From contig JABISG010000077.1 of the NCBI GenBank assembly GCA_018699955.1, positions 1 through 62,369 on the forward strand: DNA of 62,369 bases, written 5' to 3'. This document shows, piece by piece, positions 1 through 8,750 of the stretch. Position numbers and translations under genes: made by a program. Source of the stretch: Planctomycetaceae bacterium (GTDB taxonomy: Bacteria; Planctomycetota; Planctomycetia; Planctomycetales; Planctomycetaceae). The notes beneath the pieces were generated by a model, which saw only the letters and a list, made by a program, of their open reading frames with translations, searched no databases and was not told where the DNA came from. Numbering within the stretch: the stretch's first letter is position 1; every line of letters starts with the position of its first letter.

Positions 1-2
1 AG

Positions 3-1457
3 TTGACCGAAGCCAACATCCTGCCCAAAGACGTCGTCTTCTGCGTCGATACCTCCGGCAGCATGCTCAAAGACGGCAAGATGGAACAGGCCCGCGGCGC
101 ACTGAAATACTGCGTCGAAAGCCTGCGTGACGGCGATCGTTTTAATATCGTCGATTTCAGCACGGTCCCGCGTCACTTCCACGACGAAGGTTTGGTCAAA
201 GTCGATGACGCCTCCCGCGCCAAGGCACTGCGGTACATCGCCAAACTGCACGCCCGCGGCGGCACGGCCATCAACGACGCCTTGAAACTCTCGCTCGATC
301 ATCTCGGAAAAGACGCCGACCGGTTGAAGATGATCGTCTTCGCCACCGACGGCCTGCCGACCATCGGCGAACGCGATCCCGAAGCCATTCTGAAAAAAGT
401 CGATAAGGAAAACACCGAAGACGTTCGCATCTTCGTCTTCGGCGAAGGCTTCGACGTGAACACCAAGTTGTTGGATTTCCTTGCGCTCGATCATCGCGGC
501 GAAGCCGACTACATTCTGCCCGAAGAGAACATCCAAAAGAAAATCAGCCGCTTCTTCGACCGCGTCGGTTCGCCGGTGATGACCAATCTGAAAGTCAGCT
601 TCGACGGCCTGGAAGTCAAAGACGTCTACCCGCCGACGATTCCCGATGTGTTCCGCGGCGAGCAGGTGATTCTCTACGGCCGCTACACGGGCCACGGCGA
701 GAAGACGATCAAAGTCACCGGCACCGTCGCCGGCGAAACGAAGACCTTCGAGTACAAACTGACGTTCCCCGAATACTCCGAAGACGACAAAAGCAGTTTT
801 GTCCCCCGGTTATGGGCCGGCAAGAAAGTCGATTATTTGTTGAACGAACTGAGAAAATCGTCTCCCAACGACATGAGCCAGGAACTGGTTGATGAAGTGA
901 CCTACCTAGCCAAACGCTACGGCATCATCACGCCGTACACCAGTTATTTAATGGCCGATGACTTGGCCGCGAGCGGACAGAACGGTCAGCCGGCGGCGAC
1001 GACTCGGCCGGAATTTGGGCGGCGGCAACTTCTGGGGCGATTGGCGAACGAGGCGAAGCCGGCGGAAGACAGTACTGTTCGAGAGAGTCGCGTGCGGGAT
1101 TCGAAGAAGCTGGCTAAAGCCCGGAGTGAAAGCTCACGCAGCGGAGGGGTCGCCGCATTTGGCCTGGCAGTTGAAGAGCAATTGGCCCTGTCGCAGAGGG
1201 GGAAGAAGAAACGCTCGTCGTTGGAAGCGATCCGTTATATCGGCTCGCGAACTTTCTACAAACGCGGCAAGCAATGGGAAGAGGGAACCTTCGATCCGTC
1301 GAAGGACAAGACGATCAAGACCATCGAAATCGGCTCGGATGAATACCTCAAACTGCTCAAGGACGACCCACGACTGGCCAAGTACCTCGCGCTTGGCGAC
1401 GTGTTGTTGAAAGTCGAGAAGATGTGGTACCGCGTTGAGGCACGCAAACGCGGTTGA
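3..1457 (+). CDS. VWA (probably VIT-VWA) domain protein, 5' end outside window
   Basis: The reading frame is open from the window start, so the real start lies upstream. The visible part begins inside a von Willebrand factor A domain: DTSGS at about residues 16-20 is the MIDAS metal-binding motif, with the supporting Thr in GGTAIND near residue 88 and Asp in ATDG near 116. The C-terminal stretch RYGIITPYTSYL (about 300) is typical of the secreted or membrane-linked VIT-VWA proteins related to inter-alpha-trypsin inhibitor heavy chains, which normally carry an N-terminal VIT domain; that domain would be in the missing part. The last 150 residues are basic and low in recognisable structure. Role unknown; likely protein-protein or matrix contacts. 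Confidence 0.85.
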   Translation: MTEANILPKDVVFCVDTSGSMLKDGKMEQARGALKYCVESLRDGDRFNIVDFSTVPRHFHDEGLVKVDDASRAKALRYIAKLHARGGTAINDALKLSLDHLGKDADRLKMIVFATDGLPTIGERDPEAILKKVDKENTEDVRIFVFGEGFDVNTKLLDFLALDHRGEADYILPEENIQKKISRFFDRVGSPVMTNLKVSFDGLEVKDVYPPTIPDVFRGEQVILYGRYTGHGEKTIKVTGTVAGETKTFEYKLTFPEYSEDDKSSFVPRLWAGKKVDYLLNELRKSSPNDMSQELVDEVTYLAKRYGIITPYTSYLMADDLAASGQNGQPAATTRPEFGRRQLLGRLANEAKPAEDSTVRESRVRDSKKLAKARSESSRSGGVAAFGLAVEEQLALSQRGKKKRSSLEAIRYIGSRTFYKRGKQWEEGTFDPSKDKTIKTIEIGSDEYLKLLKDDPRLAKYLALGDVLLKVEKMWYRVEARKRG

Positions 1458-1538
1458 TGCAGACGTTGCAACGGACAACCTCCAACACCGGGTTCTCTGG
1501 ACCGACAATTCGAGCAACCTGTTCGAACTTCTGCGATC

Positions 1539-1580
1539 GGTTAGCCGCGACGCGCAGTCTTCGGAGCGGAGCGCTTGTTT
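1539..1580. repeat. Half copy of an intergenic palindromic repeat (GGTTAGCCGCGAC family)
   Basis: GGTTAGCCGCGACGCG followed by GCGGAGCGCTT matches the left half of the full palindrome at 21837-21897. Only the left arm is present here. It lies between the convergent VWA gene and the small membrane-protein gene. Confidence 0.6.
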
Positions 1581-1603
1581 GACGTGACCGAATGTCCGCC
1601 GGT

Positions 1604-2035
1604 TCAGGACAAGTTGCGCATGATGTTCGCCGTTGATATCGACACGATGACACCGATCCCAACTCCTGCCAGAATCGGCAATGCAACATTTGCCCAGAAC
1701 CAAAAGCGAGCGAGCGACCTCGACGACTGCGTCGTCAAGGTTTGCAGAAACCACCAGTCGGCAACAGTGGCAACAACGAGTCCAACCACCCCGATTGGCC
1801 AAAACCGCATCGTGAGAAACGACAGGTCGATAATGAATGCCTGAATGGTGCTCAACTCGACGCCAAAGTCTTGAAAAACCTTCGCCCAATATGGCACGAC
1901 GTATGCCGCGCCCAATGCAACGCATCCCCACAGGAATGCATGGATGGCGGCCGACAACGCGGCCCCCGTTCGCACACCACACACAGGCTGTTTCAAATCA
2001 TGTTGAAGTTCTGGATCTGAATCGTGCGATGACAT
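1604..2035 (-). CDS. Small membrane protein, PulF-like hydrophobic region
   Basis: 143 residues with three hydrophobic segments at about 25-48, 70-92 and 107-130. The stretch VVPYWAKVFQDFGVELSTI followed by a membrane helix recalls part of the type II secretion F (PulF/GspF) domain, but the protein is far shorter than GspF (about 400 residues), so it is at best a relative of that fold region. The start is only four bases downstream of the oxidoreductase stop, so the two genes are probably co-transcribed and translationally coupled. Function unknown. Confidence 0.65.
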   Translation of the reverse strand: MSSHDSDPELQHDLKQPVCGVRTGAALSAAIHAFLWGCVALGAAYVVPYWAKVFQDFGVELSTIQAFIIDLSFLTMRFWPIGVVGLVVATVADWWFLQTLTTQSSRSLARFWFWANVALPILAGVGIGVIVSISTANIMRNLS

Positions 2036-2039
2036 CGCC

Positions 2040-3188
2040 TTAGTTTTCCAGCATCGTCAGCGGGTTGCGGCGGTTCTTCAATGGGAATGCAACCGGGCCG
2101 CCGAGGCGGTGTGACTCGAACACGCCGACAATCATTTCGGTTGCCGCGCGGGCATCGTACATGCTGCTTTTGGGTTGCCGATCTTTTTCGATGGCGTCGA
2201 TCAAATCGTGGACGGCAGCCAGGTTGGCGCCGGCGTGGCTTTCCGCTTTGATCGGTTCGGGTTTATCGACGCCGGCCGAGGAAATCGGCAGCCATTTCTT
2301 TCCGCTGCGGCCGGGCGACCACGACGGATCGCGCAGTAGATAAGCCGTCCGCAGGTATCCCGATTGAAATGTGATCGCTCCTTTGGAACCGTAGACCGTC
2401 AGGCCGAATCGCGACGGGCTGCCACCCATTCCCCGGTGGGATGCGAAGAACCCGGTGATACCGTTTCCAAACCGGTAGACGGCATCAATGCCATCACCAG
2501 CCAGCGGGCCGATGCCTTCGTTGCCGTCAACGACATTGGCAGCCGTCACCGGCTTTCCCTTTTCGGTCACCGTGGCAAAACACTCAATCACCTCGCCGGC
2601 CCTTGGTGTCGCCTTCATCGGCACAAACCCGCCGGCCAGCGCGCGCATCAGATCGAGCATGTGTGTGCCGAGGACCCACAGGTCTTCGCCGCCGCCGCGT
2701 CGCGCGTCTTCCTTCCCGCGAGCGCGGATTTCCAGCACGTCGCCAATTTCTCCCTGGGCGATCAGTGTCTTCGCAATTTCCAACTGCGGCGTGAATCGGT
2801 TGGCATGGGCAACCTGCACTTTGAGATGCCGCATCTCACAGGCGTGAATAATCTCGTCGGCTTCCTTCAGCGTCGGCGTGAACGGTTTCTCCATATACAT
2901 GTGGCAACCGCGATCGGCGGCCGCCAATGCCATCTCGTGATGCTTGTCGATCCACCGCTGACCAATGGCGACGATGTCTGGCTTTTCGACGTCGAGCATC
3001 TTGCGGTAATCGGCATAGGCACGTTTCGCACCGGTTTTCTGTTTCGCCTTGGCGCGACCGCCATCGTGGTCGTCGGCGACGGCCACGACTTCGCACTGCG
3101 GAACGTGGCTCCAAACGGTATCGAGACCGTGGCCGTAATTCCCTTTGCCGGTCCGCCCAATAATGCCGACTCGATACGTCTTCGCCAT
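2040..3188 (-). CDS. Gfo/Idh/MocA family NAD(P)-dependent oxidoreductase
   Basis: 382 residues. The N-terminus YRVGIIGRTGKGNYGHGLD is a Rossmann nucleotide-binding start, and YMEKPFTPT holds the EKP motif of the family, whose Lys is the usual catalytic or cofactor-near residue. The C-terminal half is the expected alpha/beta substrate domain. The family oxidises or reduces sugars, inositols and related compounds and is greatly expanded in planctomycetes; the substrate cannot be told. I chose the ATG at 3188 because AGGGGAG precedes it at good spacing; the frame is open 13 codons further up. No signal peptide, so cytoplasmic. Confidence 0.88.
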   Translation of the reverse strand: MAKTYRVGIIGRTGKGNYGHGLDTVWSHVPQCEVVAVADDHDGGRAKAKQKTGAKRAYADYRKMLDVEKPDIVAIGQRWIDKHHEMALAAADRGCHMYMEKPFTPTLKEADEIIHACEMRHLKVQVAHANRFTPQLEIAKTLIAQGEIGDVLEIRARGKEDARRGGGEDLWVLGTHMLDLMRALAGGFVPMKATPRAGEVIECFATVTEKGKPVTAANVVDGNEGIGPLAGDGIDAVYRFGNGITGFFASHRGMGGSPSRFGLTVYGSKGAITFQSGYLRTAYLLRDPSWSPGRSGKKWLPISSAGVDKPEPIKAESHAGANLAAVHDLIDAIEKDRQPKSSMYDARAATEMIVGVFESHRLGGPVAFPLKNRRNPLTMLEN

Positions 3189-3431
3189 CAGGTTGCTCCC
3201 CTGTTGCAGATCGTTTCGCAGATTCACCTAACCATCTTCGCAAATCCACGAGTAATCGCAAGCCGCGAATTGCCTCGGTCATCGCCTGACCCCAGCTAGC
3301 TGGCCTTGCCGCAATGGATGCAACTTGCCAGAATCAACGCGCACGTGGGAGGAGACCCGCGGATTGGTTGCCGTTTTCGGCAGTGATGTCGAAACAGTGC
3401 AGCCGGTCACCACGGATGAGATCTCATCAGC

Positions 3432-5879
3432 ATGAAGGATACCAACACGATGTGTAACGCATTTCGATGTTCGCTCTCGGCACTCGCCCTCGCGTTGTGC
3501 TGGTTCGTTGCCGGTTGTTCGCAGTCGGCTCCTCCTGCAGGCGGCGGAACGAAAACGACCAACGGCTCATCGTCGTCCGACAGCGAGACGGGATCCAAGA
3601 CGTCGGCGAACGAGGGCAGCGATGCTTGGGAAGGTTACGCCGACGTCCCCTACGTTCCAGTCATGCAAGATGTCGATGGCATCGAAATCCCGCGCGTTGC
3701 AACCAACGACGAGAAGCTCTCGGTCAAAGGGGCTATCCCGGCCGACGTGGGTAACAAGTACGCGAAGGAGCACCCCGGCAAACCGGTCACCGGCGACTGG
3801 CTGACCGTGCGGTTCAGTTCCGAACCAAAAACTCTGAACCCGATCGTCGAGACGTCGGCGGTGCAGTCCTACATCGGCGAATATGTGAATGAGGCACTCG
3901 TTCGGCAGAATCCCGAGACGCTCGAATACGAGCCGCACATCGCCGAGCGTTGGGTCACTGAGGATTCCGTCAAACTCTCTCCCGATTATCCCGGCAAGGA
4001 ACGTCGCGTGGCGCTAGCAGAGGGGAAACCAGCAACCACCTTGGAATTGGAATTCCCCAAGACCGCGAAAGACGCAGAGCCGGCGGTTGTGAAACTGCAA
4101 ACGTCAGACGTTGATGGCCAGCCAACCGGCAAAGTGTGGGTCGGCCTTTATCCCGTCAGCAAAATCCCCGGTGCACCAGCCAAGGGCTATCACTTCTGGA
4201 GCAATGACAAAGGGCAACTTGATGTTTCCGCCGTCATTCCCGGCAAGTACACCGTCAAAGTCGGCACCGAAATCTTTGGAGTCGCCGTCGAAAACGAAGA
4301 CGGCTCACTGACGGTGACACCCGAAACTCCCAATAACCCGTTGAACGAGGAACTGAAATCCTCTGGCGAAAAGTCGCTCACCATCGCTAAAGGGAAATGG
4401 GTTGATGTCCAGCGGGAGACGATTTACACCTATTTTCTCAAACCCGAAGTGAAATGGTCGGACGGGACTCCGTTCACCACAAAGGATCTCGAATTCTCCT
4501 ACGCGGTCATCAACAACGAATACGTCGATGGTGAATCGCTGCGGGTCTACTATCAGGATCTTCTCAGTTGTGAAGCGCTCGATGCCAACACGGTGCGTAT
4601 GCAATACCGGCAACAGTACTTCAAGGCATTCGAGTTCACTGTCGGTCTTTCGGCATATGCCCCCGCATTTCACCAATTTGCGGCGTTCTTCAAAGAAGAC
4701 GGCAAGACGCTGACACTGGAAAAGTTGACGCCGGAAGAAGAGACGGCACAGAAGAAGGTGAGCGCCCACGGTCAGGTGTTTGGCAAATTCTTCAACACCG
4801 ATGATCGTTACAACCTCAAACCGATGGGAACCGGCCCTTATACCGTCGCAAAATGGGAGCGTGACAACCGTGTGGAACTACACCGCAATCCCGATTACTG
4901 GAACCCCAAGCGGGCAGGCCACCTCGACCGGCTGATTTTTCGTTTCATTGCCGACAACGGGACGGCGCTGCAATCGCTTCGAGCGGGCGACATCGACTTC
5001 ATGTATCGAATGTCTCCGGAACAGTATTTTGAGGAATTGGCCGGTCCGCCGGAATGGATTGAGAAGAAATACGTCAAAGCATCGTGGTACAGCCCCGGCT
5101 TTAGCTATTACGGCTGGAATATTCTGAAGCCGAAGTTCCGCGACCGCCGCGTGCGAATTGCCTTGAGCCTGCTGTTCGACAAGCAGGAGTTTCTGGAGAA
5201 GAAGTTGCACAATGCGGGTGTGGTGGTCGCTGGCAGTCAGTATTTCTTTGGTCCGGCTTGTGATCATACCGTCAAGCCGCTCGGCTATGATCCCGATACG
5301 GCGGCCGAACTACTCGCCGATGCCGGCTGGATCGACACCGATAACGACGGCATTCTCGACAAGGACGGCGAGAAGTTTGCCTTCGAGTTGATCTTTCCGC
5401 CAGGCAGCGCGTCGGCTGCAGCACGGGCGGCTATCATTCAGAAGTCGTACAAAGATGCCGGCATTCAAATGAGCATTCGTAACTACGAATGGGCCTCGTT
5501 CATCGATAAGGTCAAGGCCAAAGACTACGACGCGGTCAATTTGGGTTGGGCGATGGCGTTGGAAAGTGACCCGTTTCAAATCTGGCATGGCTCACAGGCT
5601 GGTGCCGACAAACGCGGCAGCAACCATGTTTCGTTCTCCGACCCGCAGGCCGACGAACTGATCGAGATGCTGCGGTTGACGCTGGACAAGGAAAAGCGAA
5701 TGCGAATCCACTGGTCGTTTCAGCGCATCCTCGACCGGGAACAGCCCTACATGTTCCTCTACACGTCGAAGGATTTTGGAGCATACGACAAACGTTTTCA
5801 GGGAGTGAAATGGTACCGCCTGCGTCCCGGTTTTGACTTCACGGAATGGTACGTCCCGAAGGACCAGCAGGTTCACTAA
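3432..5879 (+). CDS. Peptide ABC transporter substrate-binding lipoprotein (SBP_bac_5)
   Basis: 815 residues. The N-terminus is a lipoprotein signal ending in the lipobox VAGC, followed by a Ser/Gly/Lys-rich linker. The family 5 extracytoplasmic peptide-binding fold is clear: LKPEVKWSDGTPFTTKDLEFSY, MGTGPYTVAKW, NPDYWNP and the ADAGWIDTDNDGILDKDGE block common in Opp/Dpp binding proteins. It is about 200-250 residues longer than usual because of an inserted segment at roughly residues 180-320 that looks like a beta-rich module (GKYTVKVGTEIFGV). A second start at 3450 would give a cleaner signal peptide and has AAGGA upstream. It heads a four-gene importer cluster. Binds oligopeptides or similar solutes outside the inner membrane. 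Confidence 0.92.
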   Translation: MKDTNTMCNAFRCSLSALALALCWFVAGCSQSAPPAGGGTKTTNGSSSSDSETGSKTSANEGSDAWEGYADVPYVPVMQDVDGIEIPRVATNDEKLSVKGAIPADVGNKYAKEHPGKPVTGDWLTVRFSSEPKTLNPIVETSAVQSYIGEYVNEALVRQNPETLEYEPHIAERWVTEDSVKLSPDYPGKERRVALAEGKPATTLELEFPKTAKDAEPAVVKLQTSDVDGQPTGKVWVGLYPVSKIPGAPAKGYHFWSNDKGQLDVSAVIPGKYTVKVGTEIFGVAVENEDGSLTVTPETPNNPLNEELKSSGEKSLTIAKGKWVDVQRETIYTYFLKPEVKWSDGTPFTTKDLEFSYAVINNEYVDGESLRVYYQDLLSCEALDANTVRMQYRQQYFKAFEFTVGLSAYAPAFHQFAAFFKEDGKTLTLEKLTPEEETAQKKVSAHGQVFGKFFNTDDRYNLKPMGTGPYTVAKWERDNRVELHRNPDYWNPKRAGHLDRLIFRFIADNGTALQSLRAGDIDFMYRMSPEQYFEELAGPPEWIEKKYVKASWYSPGFSYYGWNILKPKFRDRRVRIALSLLFDKQEFLEKKLHNAGVVVAGSQYFFGPACDHTVKPLGYDPDTAAELLADAGWIDTDNDGILDKDGEKFAFELIFPPGSASAAARAAIIQKSYKDAGIQMSIRNYEWASFIDKVKAKDYDAVNLGWAMALESDPFQIWHGSQAGADKRGSNHVSFSDPQADELIEMLRLTLDKEKRMRIHWSFQRILDREQPYMFLYTSKDFGAYDKRFQGVKWYRLRPGFDFTEWYVPKDQQVH

Positions 5880-5907
5880 TTCGTTGGGCTGGCATTTCAG
5901 GGTTGCC

Positions 5908-5940
5908 AGAAACCCGGTTTTTTGAAAAAACCGGGTTTCT
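5908..5940. repeat. Perfect 16-bp hairpin between binding protein and permease genes
   Basis: AGAAACCCGGTTTTTT is followed after one G by its exact reverse complement. A second short hairpin, GCGGGGC/GCCCCGC, follows at 5967-5983. Together they sit inside the transporter cluster, where they could act as attenuator, mRNA stabiliser or REP-like element. There is no clean T-run after the stem on the plus strand. Confidence 0.75.
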
Positions 5941-6021
5941 CGAACGCGGCATGCATCAGTTTGGCGGCGGGGCATCGCCCCGCGTGCAACAGCGGTAAAA
6001 GGATTCACCGCGACCCCCACC

Positions 6022-7032
6022 ATGACCGATTATCTCATCAAACGATTGTTGCTCATGATTCCCACCATGTGTGGAATCCTGATCATTTCGTTTCTGGTCA
6101 TCATGATGGCACCCGGCGATCCGGCAGCGCAAAAGTTCGGCGGGGCATCGCAGGCCGCCGCAGGTATGAACTCCGAACGCGGCACCGAAGCGGCCGAGAA
6201 ACGATTCCGCGAAAAGTACCATCTCGACGATTCGCTGCCGGTGCAGTTCGGCTACTTCCTCAAGCGATTGTTCACTCTCGATCTGATCTACTTTCAGCAG
6301 GAACGGCCAATCTGGCCTGATCTCGTCGATCGGATGAAAGTGACCATCACTATCAATCTGATTGTCTTCTTCCTGATCTACCTGTTCGCCGTGCCGCTGG
6401 GAATCTTCAGCGCCACATATCCGAATTCCGCGCCCGATCGATTCACCACACTCGGACTGTTTGTGCTTTACAGCCTGCCTTCTTTCTGGGCGGCTGAAAT
6501 GCTGCGGATGGCGTTTCTCGACAAATCGCAAAGCATCTGGTTTCCCGTAGCCGGATTGCATGGACAGGGAGCGGAGAGTTTCAGCACCGGTGAGTGGCTG
6601 CTCGATTGGGCGCACCACGTCACCTTGCCCATTATTTGTTTGACATATGGTGGATTGGCTTACATCAGCCGCCAAATGCGAGCCGGAATGCTGGAAGTAA
6701 TCCGGCAGGACTACATTCGCACGGCCGAAGCCAAGGGGGCCGGAAAGGCACGCGTGGTGCTTGTGCATGCCCTGCGAAACGGGCTGTTCCCCATCATCAC
6801 GCTGTTTGCATCGTTGCTGCCATTCTTGATCGGCGGCAGTGTCATTATTGAGACCATTTTTGAGATTCCCGGCATGGGCCGATACGCATTTGAAGGCGTT
6901 TTGCGTCGCGAATACGACGTCGTGATGGCGACGCTGACGCTGTCGGCCGTGTTAACGCTCTTCGGGATTCTGGTGGCCGACATCATGTACGTGCTGGTCA
7001 ATCCACGGGTGACCTTTGGAAACCGCAGTTGA
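6022..7032 (+). CDS. Peptide ABC transporter permease, DppB/OppB type
   Basis: 336 residues, normal for the family. Starts MTDYLIKRLLLMIPTMCGI, the typical first helix of OppB/DppB permeases. Further membrane segments lie near 112-133, 148-165, 188-210, 253-275 and 300-320. The EAA loop that contacts the ATPase is IRTAEAKGAGKARVVLVHAL. ETIFEIPGMGRYAFE is the diagnostic C-terminal motif. It forms the transmembrane channel with the next permease. The stop is 15 bases before the next start, so the two are co-translated. Confidence 0.93.
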   Translation: MTDYLIKRLLLMIPTMCGILIISFLVIMMAPGDPAAQKFGGASQAAAGMNSERGTEAAEKRFREKYHLDDSLPVQFGYFLKRLFTLDLIYFQQERPIWPDLVDRMKVTITINLIVFFLIYLFAVPLGIFSATYPNSAPDRFTTLGLFVLYSLPSFWAAEMLRMAFLDKSQSIWFPVAGLHGQGAESFSTGEWLLDWAHHVTLPIICLTYGGLAYISRQMRAGMLEVIRQDYIRTAEAKGAGKARVVLVHALRNGLFPIITLFASLLPFLIGGSVIIETIFEIPGMGRYAFEGVLRREYDVVMATLTLSAVLTLFGILVADIMYVLVNPRVTFGNRS

Positions 7033-7047
7033 ACGAAGGCCAATGGA

Positions 7048-8691
7048 GTGCCGTTGAAGTCTCAAGATCCAGTCAATGAGTTGCCCGCCAATGAAGATGG
7101 GCAATCGGCAAAACGCGGCCAGGGGCAATGGGCGCTCATTTGGCGCGAGTTCCGCCGTCATCCACGTGCGGTCGTTTCGCTTTGTCTCATTCTGCTGCTG
7201 ATCACAGCCAGCGTTTGCGCTCCGTTTCTGGCCAACGACCGCCCCATCTACTACCGGGGTTACAACCGATTTGAATACAGTCAGTCGTTGCGAACGTTGG
7301 GCGTTGTGATTCGGCAAGTAGCCAAACGGAAGGCCGACGACTCCGACAAGTCGGTGGGCGTCGAAAACCCCGGCGAAGTCATCGATCGGCAAATCGCCGC
7401 TATGGCAGCGGCCGTTAATCCCGAAACGGCAAACGATCTGCGGCAATTGCAGCAAGAGTTGCATGAACATTTGAAGTCGAACGGAACCCCGAAGACGGCC
7501 GCCGAACTCAACCGAATCCGCGTCGACCTGCGTCGGCGTTTCGACGCGAAAAAGGTGCAGTTTATCAGCCGGACCTATTGGCCTGCCGTAGCAACACTCA
7601 CCTGGCTCGACCTGCTATTCATAACGATCAACTTCCTGCTGTTCTCTGTTCCGCTAATTATGTTGCTGCTCGGGCGAACGATGTTGCGCGACCGTCCGCG
7701 CATTCGCACGCGTTTATCGTGGGGTGCGTTTTTTCTGTTGCCCACGTGTGCCGCATTGTTGTGGTGGTGTTTCGTGCCGGAGCGTGTGGACCGTACAAAG
7801 TACAAAGCGGGGGTGTTCAACGCATCGGCCGAAGGTCTTGAATCGGCGCCCGTTGTGTACGATGCCGTGACGTGGCCGTTGGTTCCCTTTGCATTGGATG
7901 AGGACAACCTGGACGCAAAGAATGCACCACCGCCGTTCTGGCCAAAAAAGTTGGACGAAAAACAGAAGACGCGATTTGCCGATTCTGTTGGGGCGTGGGA
8001 TCGACCGCATTGGCTGGGGACCGACGACATTGGCCGCGACGTGTTATGCCGCATGATCTGGGGTGGTCGGGTCAGCCTGTCGGTTGGAATCGTCGCCGTT
8101 TCAATTTACGTCAGCATCGGCATTATCGTCGGGGCAATTGCCGGCTACTTTCGGGGTACGGCCGATCTGATCATCTCACGCATCATCGAAATCGTCATCT
8201 GCTTTCCCTCGTTCTTTCTCATTCTGACCGTCGTCGCATTCATCGGCCCCAGCATTTTCAACATCATGATCGTAATCGGCGTCATTGGCTGGACCGGTGT
8301 TGCGCGGCTGGTGCGCGGCGAGTTTTTGCGATTGGGTGAGCAGGAATTTGTGTTGGCCGCCCGCGCGCTGGGGTATTCACCGTGGCGAATTATCTTTCGT
8401 CACGTGTTGCCGAATGCAATGGCGCCAGTACTCGTCTCGGCGACGTTCGGCGTTGCCGGCGCAATTCTGACCGAAAGCGCGTTGTCGTTTCTAGGTTTCG
8501 GTGTGACGATTCCAACTCCATCGTGGGGCAGTATTCTCGCGGCCGGCCGCGCGTCGATTGAAATTGCCCCGTGGATGATCACGCTGCCCGGGATCGCCAT
8601 TTTTCTAACAATCACCGCATACAATCTCGTCGGTGAAGCCTTCCGTGACGCCGCCGACCCTCGACTCCGCGGCCAGCACATACGTCAATAA
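7048..8691 (+). CDS. Peptide ABC transporter permease, DppC/OppC type, with large N-terminal insertion
   Basis: 547 residues against about 300 for ordinary DppC. After a first membrane helix (about 38-58) come about 125 extra residues, partly charged and coiled-coil-like, then two additional hydrophobic segments (about 187-211 and 224-243) and another soluble loop. The usual domain begins only at about 325 with WLGTDDIGRDVLCRMIWGG, the hallmark of OppC permeases, and contains the EAA loop LAARALGYSPWRIIFRHVLP. The start is GTG with GAAGG nine bases upstream. Second membrane subunit of the importer; the insertion may contact the enlarged binding protein, which is inference. Confidence 0.92.
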   Translation: MPLKSQDPVNELPANEDGQSAKRGQGQWALIWREFRRHPRAVVSLCLILLLITASVCAPFLANDRPIYYRGYNRFEYSQSLRTLGVVIRQVAKRKADDSDKSVGVENPGEVIDRQIAAMAAAVNPETANDLRQLQQELHEHLKSNGTPKTAAELNRIRVDLRRRFDAKKVQFISRTYWPAVATLTWLDLLFITINFLLFSVPLIMLLLGRTMLRDRPRIRTRLSWGAFFLLPTCAALLWWCFVPERVDRTKYKAGVFNASAEGLESAPVVYDAVTWPLVPFALDEDNLDAKNAPPPFWPKKLDEKQKTRFADSVGAWDRPHWLGTDDIGRDVLCRMIWGGRVSLSVGIVAVSIYVSIGIIVGAIAGYFRGTADLIISRIIEIVICFPSFFLILTVVAFIGPSIFNIMIVIGVIGWTGVARLVRGEFLRLGEQEFVLAARALGYSPWRIIFRHVLPNAMAPVLVSATFGVAGAILTESALSFLGFGVTIPTPSWGSILAAGRASIEIAPWMITLPGIAIFLTITAYNLVGEAFRDAADPRLRGQHIRQ

Positions 8692-8700
8692 CACAACAAG

Positions 8701-8722
8701 CCCACGGGCCGCGCCCGGTGGG
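8701..8722. repeat. Palindromic intergenic repeat CCCACGGG...GGTGGG
   Basis: A GC-rich hairpin directly after the permease stop. It matches the element at 33849-33870, also placed right behind a stop codon. The stem here is imperfect by one shifted base. Confidence 0.6.
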
Positions 8723-8750
8723 ACCGTGCATTTCTGAGAAAACATTCATC

